This document shows, piece after piece, positions 1-4,361 of a stretch of DNA of 8,145 nucleotides. Position 1 is the first letter of the stretch. The number at the start of each line of letters is the position of its first letter. Position numbers and translations under genes: made by a program. The DNA is from Bacteroidia bacterium (GTDB lineage: Bacteria > Bacteroidota > Bacteroidia > NS11-12g > UBA955), in NCBI GenBank assembly GCA_014376345.1, contig JACMRS010000108.1:1-8145 (forward strand), given 5' to 3'. The notes under the pieces are model-generated. The model did no database searches. It worked only from the letters and a program-made list of their open reading frames with translations, and was not told where the DNA came from.

Positions 1-438
1 GCAAGAGAAAACAACATTCCTTTGCTGATTATTTCTAAATCCGGTGGTGCCAGAATGATGGAAGCTGCATTTTCATTAATGCAAATGGCTAAAACTTCTG
101 CAAAACTTGCACAGCTAGCACAACAAGGCATTCCTTATATTTCACTGATTACCGATCCAACTACGGGTGGTATAACAGCATCATTTGCTATGTTGGGAGA
201 TTTCAATATTGCTGAACCTGAAGCATTAATAGGCTTTGCAGGACCACGAGTAATAAAAGAAACAATTGGCAAAGACCTTCCTAAAGGATTTCAAAGCTCA
301 GAATTTTTACTTGATCATGGATTTATAGATTTTATAGTTCATAGAAAAGAGTTGAAAACTAAGCTTTCACAGCTTTTAAGACTGATCTGGAATAAAAAAA
401 CAAGCTCTAAGAAAGAGGATGTTGAAGAACAGGCTTAA
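1..438 (+). CDS. accD: Acetyl-CoA carboxylase carboxyltransferase subunit beta (3' part)
   Basis: This is the C-terminal 145 residues of AccD; the reading frame is open from base 1, so the start and the N-terminal zinc-ribbon lie upstream of the window. With AccA, AccD moves the carboxyl group from carboxybiotin on AccB to acetyl-CoA, giving malonyl-CoA for fatty acid synthesis in the cytoplasm. The visible part has the crotonase-fold signatures of the family: SGGARM near residues 14-19 of the fragment, then SLMQMAKTSA, TDPTTGGITASFAMLGD, and EPEALIGFAGPRVI followed by a GFQSSEFLLDHGFID segment. These align closely by memory with E. coli AccD. The tail is short, charged and Lys/Glu-rich, without the long acidic extension of some proteobacterial versions. 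It ends in TAA, 56 bp before gcvH. I am very confident of the identity; only the missing 5' part limits the annotation. Confidence 0.97.
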   Translation, partial: ARENNIPLLIISKSGGARMMEAAFSLMQMAKTSAKLAQLAQQGIPYISLITDPTTGGITASFAMLGDFNIAEPEALIGFAGPRVIKETIGKDLPKGFQSSEFLLDHGFIDFIVHRKELKTKLSQLLRLIWNKKTSSKKEDVEEQA

Positions 439-468
439 GATTTTTTTGCAATTAGAACAGATAAGCCT
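431..468. repeat. Small inverted and direct repeats at the accD-gcvH junction
   Basis: AGGCTTA (431-437, containing the end of accD and its stop codon) is repeated as its exact reverse complement TAAGCCT (462-468), with 24 nt between. A direct repeat AGAACAG (426-432 and 454-460) overlaps the same stretch. The right arm ends on the first base of the proposed gcvH -7 box. This could be a weak RNA hairpin or a binding site, but arms of 7 bp can arise by chance. There is no T-tract after the right arm, so it is not an intrinsic terminator. Confidence 0.35.
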
Positions 469-475
469 AATTTCG
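445..475 (+). promoter_or_regulatory. Putative Bacteroidota-type promoter for gcvH
   Basis: TTTG at 445-448 and TAATTTCG at 468-475 are separated by 19 nt. This fits the phylum's -33 TTTG and -7 TAnnTTTG consensus with one mismatch (C for T in the TTTG part). The transcript would start roughly at 479-482, giving a leader of about 13-16 nt before the gcvH ATG at 495. If real, gcvH is transcribed separately from accD. Confidence 0.55.
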
Positions 476-494
476 TGGCAAATAAATTTAAACA

Positions 495-875
495 ATGAAC
501 TTTCCTGAAAATTTAAAATACACAAAGGACCATGAATGGGTTCTGATTGAAGGCGACACAGCTACTGTGGGAATTACTGATTTTGCACAAGGTGAACTTG
601 GCGACATCGTATTTGTAGAAATAGAAACAACTGGTCAAAACCTATCAAAAGAAGCTACTTTTGGTACAGTTGAAGCAGTTAAAACAGTTTCAGATCTTTT
701 CATGCCGATTTCGGGTGAAATTCTGGAAGTAAATAAAGCACTTGATTCTCAGCCGGAACTGGTAAATTCTGATCCTTACAATGGCGGTTGGATGGTTAAG
801 ATTAAGGTTGGCAATGCAGCTGAGCTTTCTGAACTATTAAGTGTTGCTGATTATAAAGATCTAATAGGACAATAA
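495..875 (+). CDS. gcvH: Glycine cleavage system H protein
   Basis: GcvH is the small lipoyl-carrying shuttle of the glycine cleavage system. It holds the aminomethyl group from glycine decarboxylase (P protein) and passes it to the T protein and the lipoamide dehydrogenase (L protein). In many bacteria it also takes part in lipoate relay. The 126-residue length is typical. The sequence shows the hallmark KYTKDHEWV start (residues 8-16), GITDFAQGELGDIVFVE (26-42), and the lipoylation loop FGTVEAVKTVSDL with the modified lysine at K63. The conserved SDPYNGGWMVKI segment is near the C-terminus. The ATG at 495 places this N-terminus exactly as in other H proteins. The P and T protein genes are not in the window, which is common in this phylum where gcv genes are scattered. 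The downstream VanZ-like gene begins only 9 bp after the stop, suggesting co-transcription. Confidence 0.97.
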   Translation: MNFPENLKYTKDHEWVLIEGDTATVGITDFAQGELGDIVFVEIETTGQNLSKEATFGTVEAVKTVSDLFMPISGEILEVNKALDSQPELVNSDPYNGGWMVKIKVGNAAELSELLSVADYKDLIGQ

Positions 876-884
876 TATTTACCG

Positions 885-1298
885 GTGATTGTGAAAGCAG
901 GATCCGGCAAAATCAGATATTTTTTTAAATGGTTCCCCGTGGTAACATGGGGAATTTTTATTTTTATAGCTTGTTGCAAAGAAAGTTCGGGCCTCCCAAA
1001 ATTTTCTTTCCTTGATTTTAAACATTCTGATAAATTTATTCATTTTGTTCTCTTTTTTATCTTGGCTGCTCTGCTTTATCGAGGGTTTTATTTAAGTTTA
1101 AATAGGAAAGGTAAAAATGTACTGATTTTTTTAATCTGCTTAACTTATGGTGGATTAATTGAAGTTTATCAATCTATGTTTACAACAACAAGACACGGGG
1201 AACTTGCAGATATTGTTGCAGATGTTGCAGGTTCACTGTTTGCAATTCTTATTTTAAACAGTATTTACTTTAAGATAAAAAATAAAAAAATACGGTAA
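885..1298 (+). CDS. VanZ-like family small membrane protein
   Basis: This 137-residue protein is a hydrophobic VanZ-like protein with about four membrane segments (near 14-31, 50-66, 79-98 and 112-130). Family signatures are clear: SDKFIHF (48-54), then GGLIEVYQ (89-96) followed by TRHGELADIVADVAG (102-116), with the conserved E93, Q96, R103, D109 and D113. The family is named after VanZ, which gives low-level teicoplanin resistance in enterococci; the biochemical role of most members is unknown, so resistance should not be assumed here. The GTG at 885 is preferred as start. A second GTG lies at 891, the frame closes upstream at the gcvH stop (873-875), and no ATG exists before the first membrane segment. 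The gene follows gcvH by 9 bp in the same frame and is probably in its operon. I recall gcvH, VanZ-like and TonB genes as neighbours in other Bacteroidota, but could not verify this. Confidence 0.85.
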   Translation: MIVKAGSGKIRYFFKWFPVVTWGIFIFIACCKESSGLPKFSFLDFKHSDKFIHFVLFFILAALLYRGFYLSLNRKGKNVLIFLICLTYGGLIEVYQSMFTTTRHGELADIVADVAGSLFAILILNSIYFKIKNKKIR

Positions 1299-1310
1299 GC
1301 GTTTACTTTG

Positions 1311-1318
1311 TATCTTTA
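1311..1318 (+). promoter_or_regulatory. Weak candidate -7 box upstream of the TonB gene
   Basis: TATCTTTA lies 17 nt before the ATG of the TonB-family gene and matches TAnnTTTG except at the last base. No TTTG sits at the expected 18-20 nt upstream, where the sequence is A-rich. The TonB gene may therefore be read mainly from the gcvH promoter, with this box as a minor internal start at best. Confidence 0.25.
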
Positions 1319-1335
1319 TAAGAAATTAATAATTC

Positions 1336-2091
1336 ATGAACCTTTCCAATTCAAATAAAGATTATAACCATCAATCGATGGATGAGATCGTATTTGAGAA
1401 CAGGAATAAGGATTATGGTGCATTTGAACTCAGGAAAAGCTACAGAAAAACAATAAAAAAAGCTATAATCTGGAGTAGTGTTATTTTTATAATTGCACTC
1501 CTGATTCCTTCGATATTGAGGTTTTTTGGAGGAGCTGAGATAGATCCTTTGGACGATTATACCACTATCAACATGAATGAAGTGCTGTTTCAGGATATGA
1601 AAGTACCGGAAGTGCAGCAACAAGAAAAAAGTGCACCCACGGGCAATATTGAGTTAATTCCGGATAAAGTTGAAACAGGTAAAACTGAGGTTGTTGATGA
1701 TAAAAGCAAATTAAAAGGTGATACCAGCACAGGAAAAGTAGCAAAATCCGAAAATGGGTCCGGTGCAGGAACTAACGGAAAAACAGATACCACTGAAATC
1801 CTGGCAAAATTCAATGGAAAATTAACTGATTATATTGATGGAAATCTGGATGTCCCCGACGCAGTGGTAAATTTTAAACTTAAGGGAGACATTTATGTGT
1901 CATTTGTTATTGAAGTTGATGGATCTGTTACCAATGTTATAATTGACAAACAAAAAAGTGCAAAGCTTGGGTACGGATGTGAAGAGGCTGCTCTGAGGGT
2001 AATTAAAAACATGCCAAAATGGATTCCTGGCAAAAAAGGAGGCATTAAAACAAGGCAATTCCTTAAAATTCCAGTAAATTTTGGCAGCTGA
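1336..2091 (+). CDS. TonB-family energy transducer protein
   Basis: TonB proteins couple the inner-membrane proton motive force, through ExbB/ExbD, to outer-membrane TonB-dependent transporters. This 251-residue protein has a cytoplasmic N-terminus with the Bacteroidota motif DEIVFENRNKDYGAFELRKSY (starting at residue 16), one membrane segment at about 43-64, a hydrophilic periplasmic linker, and a TonB C-terminal domain (about 165-251). That domain includes YVSFVIEVDGSV from Y187, EEAALRVIKNMPKW (216-229) and PGKKGG (231-236). The linker is unusual for a TonB: it is rich in Lys, Glu, Ser and Gly, with only about three prolines between the membrane segment and the C-terminal domain. Such a linker is probably flexible, not extended. 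No exbB or exbD is nearby and no receptor gene shows its cargo, so the partner is unknown. The ATG at 1336 leaves a usual-length cytoplasmic tail; M15 is a less likely alternative start. The gene starts 37 bp after the VanZ-like gene. Confidence 0.92.
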   Translation: MNLSNSNKDYNHQSMDEIVFENRNKDYGAFELRKSYRKTIKKAIIWSSVIFIIALLIPSILRFFGGAEIDPLDDYTTINMNEVLFQDMKVPEVQQQEKSAPTGNIELIPDKVETGKTEVVDDKSKLKGDTSTGKVAKSENGSGAGTNGKTDTTEILAKFNGKLTDYIDGNLDVPDAVVNFKLKGDIYVSFVIEVDGSVTNVIIDKQKSAKLGYGCEEAALRVIKNMPKWIPGKKGGIKTRQFLKIPVNFGS

Positions 2092-2105
2092 GCACACTTT
2101 TCAAC

Positions 2106-2126
2106 CAAATGTGCAAAAAACATTTG
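2106..2126. repeat. 7-bp inverted repeat overlapping the rplS -33 box
   Basis: CAAATGT (2106-2112) and ACATTTG (2120-2126) are exact reverse complements around a 7-nt A-rich loop. The right arm contains the proposed -33 TTTG of the rplS promoter. An alternative stem, GCACA (2092-2096) with TGTGC (2110-2114), uses part of the left arm and begins directly after the tonB-family stop. Neither is followed by a T-tract on the plus strand, so an intrinsic terminator is unlikely. An operator or chance dyad is possible. Confidence 0.35.
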
Positions 2127-2152
2127 CAATCTGAAATATTATCCTATCTTTG
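2123..2152 (+). promoter_or_regulatory. Strong Bacteroidota-type promoter for rplS
   Basis: TTTG (2123-2126), an 18-nt spacer and TATCTTTG (2145-2152) match the phylum's -33/-7 consensus in every fixed position. Transcription would start near 2156-2160, giving a leader of about 16-20 nt that is A-rich before the ATG at 2176. There is no Shine-Dalgarno sequence; an A-rich leader is usual for highly translated genes in this phylum. This is the best promoter match in the window. Confidence 0.75.
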
Positions 2153-2175
2153 CAGTCCTTAAAAAAAATTGAGAA

Positions 2176-2526
2176 ATGGATCTGATAAAATTAGTAAACC
2201 AGGAATATTTAAAAACTGACCGCCCCGATTTCAAAGCTGGCGACAGAGTTACTGTATATTACAAAATTAAAGAGGGTGCAAAAGAGCGTATCCAGCAGTT
2301 TCAAGGCGATGTGATTCAGCAAAGAAACACAGGCATTGATGCTACTTTCACTGTAAGGAAAATTAGTAATGGCGTTGGTGTTGAAAGGATTTTCCCTCTT
2401 CATTCACCAAATATTGACAAAATTGAGCTTAACAAAGTAGGTAAAGTTAGAAGAGCACGTATATTTTATCTTCGTGGACTTACCGGTAAAGCTGCTAGGA
2501 TTACTGAAAAAAGACAAAAAAAATAA
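2176..2526 (+). CDS. rplS: 50S ribosomal protein L19
   Basis: L19 is a 50S subunit protein at the interface with the 30S subunit. The 116-residue product is of normal length (about 115 in E. coli). It shows the family core: FKAGDRVTVYYKIKEGAKERIQQF (from residue 19), then FTVRKISNGVGVER (58-71) and FPLHSP (73-78), and the basic end RARIFYLRGLTGKAARITEKRQ. The C-terminus is strongly basic, fitting rRNA binding. The ATG at 2176 gives the expected N-terminus and lies behind an A-rich leader. The gene stands alone, without the rpsP-rimM-trmD partners found with it in Proteobacteria. It has its own promoter and an intrinsic terminator 30 bp after the stop, so it is probably a monocistronic unit. 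Confidence 0.97.
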   Translation: MDLIKLVNQEYLKTDRPDFKAGDRVTVYYKIKEGAKERIQQFQGDVIQQRNTGIDATFTVRKISNGVGVERIFPLHSPNIDKIELNKVGKVRRARIFYLRGLTGKAARITEKRQKK

Positions 2527-2555
2527 TTCCACTTCTGTGGGGTCGTATAAGATCT

Positions 2556-2587
2556 ACCGGATTTGCTTATGCAGGTCCGGTTTTTTT
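2556..2587 (+). terminator. Rho-independent terminator of rplS
   Basis: An 11-bp stem (2556-2566 with 2571-2581, including two G-U pairs) closes a TTAT tetraloop and runs directly into a T-tract that reaches 2587. The base of the stem is ACCGGA pairing with TCCGGT. It lies 30 bp after the rplS stop. A minor 4-bp hairpin, CCAC-TTCT-GTGG (2529-2540), precedes it. This is a textbook intrinsic terminator. Confidence 0.9.
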
Positions 2588-2614
2588 ATGCATGCTGGTT
2601 TTTAGTTAGATTTG
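2585..2614 (+). promoter_or_regulatory. Putative promoter of the GT-C-like membrane gene
   Basis: TAGATTTG (2607-2614) fits the TAnnTTTG box at every fixed position. Eighteen nt upstream lies TTTA (2585-2588), a one-mismatch -33 box formed by the end of the rplS terminator's T-tract. The TTTG ends 9 nt before the ATG at 2624, so the leader would be only a few nucleotides. The spacing equals that of the rplS and valS promoters. Confidence 0.5.
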
Positions 2615-2623
2615 CGCACTGCT

Positions 2624-4315
2624 ATGTTTTCAAAACCCGCTATCCGCATTTCACTCATCTTACTTCTGTATGCAGTTCTTGCTGTGGCATTTACTTGGCC
2701 GTTGGCTGCAAATTTTTCGAAAAGCTATATTGGATATGTAAAAACAGGTGATTCATCTCAGTATATCTGGAACATCTGGCATTTTAGCCATTGTATAAAA
2801 CATGGTCTGAATCCATTTTATACCCATTATCTATTCTACCCCGAAGGGGCATCATTGCTGATGCATGCCTATACAATTATTGCAGGACTTCTTAATCTTG
2901 CATTAAACAATCCCGTACTTTCACTCAATACCGTGCTCATTGCAAGCTTTATTTTCAGTGCTTACGGCATGTTCAGACTTTGTCGTCATTTTGAAGTTAA
3001 TTTCTTCCTTTCAATATCAGCCGGCTTTATATTTTCTTTCTTTCCATACAAAACAGCCCACCTTTCAGAACATTTTAATCTGGAATTGACGGCTTGCTTG
3101 CCTTACTTTATTTTATTTTTTATAAAAACATTTGAGTTAAAAGAAGGTCACTTTTTTCCTGCATTAAAATCAAAAATAAACCTGCCTTGGCTGGTTTTAA
3201 CAGCTATTATTTGCCTGCTTTGTGATTATTACTATTGTGTTTATCTGCTTTATTTTTCAATCATTTACTGCACTGTTTTCTACCTGATTCCAGTTATTAT
3301 AAAATGGAGTTTCTTAAAAAGAAGTGTCATTGTATGCCTGATATTATTTGCCGGGCATTTTATTATACGTGGACTGATTATTTCAGGAGTTGATGACAAA
3401 GGCGCCTTATGGTGGAGCGGCGACCTGCTTGCATTTTTTATTCCATCGCATTTTAGTCTGGCTTATTCTCCTTTAGAATCTTATATTAATTCGGTAAGCA
3501 AAATATTCAGATATCCCGAAAGCATGGAATTTATTATGTTTATTGGCTTTGCACTGATGGCACTTTATTTTATTGCAATTGCAAATAAGAATAAGGTCAA
3601 CAACCGAATACTTCAGGTATTTACAATTTCATCGCTCATTTTTCTATTAATGTGCTTTCCTGAGGTAAAAATTGCAGGTAAAACAGTGTTTTATAATATT
3701 ACAGGACTGATTTATTTTATTCCGTTTTTAAATAATGTCAGAACTCCTCCAAGGTATGAGCTTATGTTTGTCCTTCTTTCCCTGCCATGGCTTATGGCAA
3801 AACTTTCTTTTCTGATGAAAAATTCAAGACTTAATTTAATAATTGTAAGTCTGATAGCTATTACTTTCATTGAATTTATCCCAAAACCATATTCTGTAAT
3901 TACAAAATCTGATGTTCCAACTGTTTACAGAGAACTGGCAAAACTTCCGGCAGGTTCACTTCTTAATATTCCTGCAGGTTTCAGGGACGGATTTGAAGAA
4001 TACGGTACTTTCAACACAAACAATTTTTTATATCAAACCATTCACCAAAAACCAATAACGGGAGGATATCTTTCGAGGGTTAGCCGGGAAACAAAATTAT
4101 CTTTTAAAACCAACCCTACTTACAATGAAATTTTTGACCTTCAAAAAAACGGTAAAACTAATACAATCAACAACTTTAATATCCCTGTAAAATATATTGT
4201 TGTGGAACCACAATATCGAAAATCATTTGAGCCATATCTGGACACTGCATTGAGAAAGAGAGACATTTCAAAAAAAGAATTTAATAATTATCTGCTTTAT
4301 ATTCTCAACAGATAA
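2624..4315 (+). CDS. Polytopic membrane protein, GT-C glycosyltransferase-like
   Basis: I do not recognise a named gene. The 563-residue product has about 12 predicted membrane segments, the first at residues 8-28, and a soluble C-terminal region of about 145 residues (from about 419). The first extracytoplasmic loop carries GDSSQYIWNIWHF (42-54) and GLNPFYTHYLFYPEG (61-75). An acidic residue (D43) with aromatic neighbours in this position is typical of GT-C enzymes, which use polyprenyl-phosphate sugars to modify proteins, lipids or glycans outside the membrane. Other likely conserved points are WWSGDLLAFFIP near 260, NVRTPPRYE near 370 and ITGGYLSR in the C-terminal region. Function is inferred from topology and motifs only; donor and acceptor are unknown, and a non-enzymatic membrane protein is possible. 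ATG 2624 is preferred over an in-frame TTG at 2612 because the TTG lies in the -7 box; a stop at 2603-2605 closes the frame upstream. Confidence 0.75.
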   Translation: MFSKPAIRISLILLLYAVLAVAFTWPLAANFSKSYIGYVKTGDSSQYIWNIWHFSHCIKHGLNPFYTHYLFYPEGASLLMHAYTIIAGLLNLALNNPVLSLNTVLIASFIFSAYGMFRLCRHFEVNFFLSISAGFIFSFFPYKTAHLSEHFNLELTACLPYFILFFIKTFELKEGHFFPALKSKINLPWLVLTAIICLLCDYYYCVYLLYFSIIYCTVFYLIPVIIKWSFLKRSVIVCLILFAGHFIIRGLIISGVDDKGALWWSGDLLAFFIPSHFSLAYSPLESYINSVSKIFRYPESMEFIMFIGFALMALYFIAIANKNKVNNRILQVFTISSLIFLLMCFPEVKIAGKTVFYNITGLIYFIPFLNNVRTPPRYELMFVLLSLPWLMAKLSFLMKNSRLNLIIVSLIAITFIEFIPKPYSVITKSDVPTVYRELAKLPAGSLLNIPAGFRDGFEEYGTFNTNNFLYQTIHQKPITGGYLSRVSRETKLSFKTNPTYNEIFDLQKNGKTNTINNFNIPVKYIVVEPQYRKSFEPYLDTALRKRDISKKEFNNYLLYILNR

Positions 4316-4325
4316 ACTTTTAAAA

Positions 4326-4355
4326 TTTCCTGTAAGCTGTAAATGATTAAATTTG
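4326..4355 (+). promoter_or_regulatory. Putative promoter of valS
   Basis: TTTC (4326-4329), an 18-nt spacer and TAAATTTG (4348-4355) match the -33/-7 consensus with one mismatch in the -33 box. The -7 box ends only 6 nt before the valS ATG at 4362, so the transcript would be leaderless or nearly so. The spacer holds a tandem CTGTAA (4330-4335 and 4337-4342), of unknown meaning. Confidence 0.55.
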
Positions 4356-4361
4356 CAACTT

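Noticed and set aside
885..1298. VanZ-like protein as an antibiotic resistance gene.
   Set aside because: Family membership alone does not show glycopeptide resistance, the locus has no other van genes, and Gram-negative bacteria are shielded from these drugs by the outer membrane.
2092..2114. GCACA/TGTGC hairpin after the TonB gene as a terminator.
   Set aside because: The stem is only 5 bp with a mismatch after it, and it is followed by an A-run with no T-run on the plus strand.
2563..2751. A 62-codon plus-strand frame starting inside the terminator after rplS.
   Set aside because: It begins in the terminator hairpin and overlaps the 5' end of the membrane protein gene in another frame; its cysteine- and aromatic-rich product looks like a frame shadow.
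4353..4361. TTG at 4353 as a start for valS.
   Set aside because: The TTG is part of the TAAATTTG promoter box and adds only three residues; the ATG at 4362 gives a normal ValRS N-terminus.
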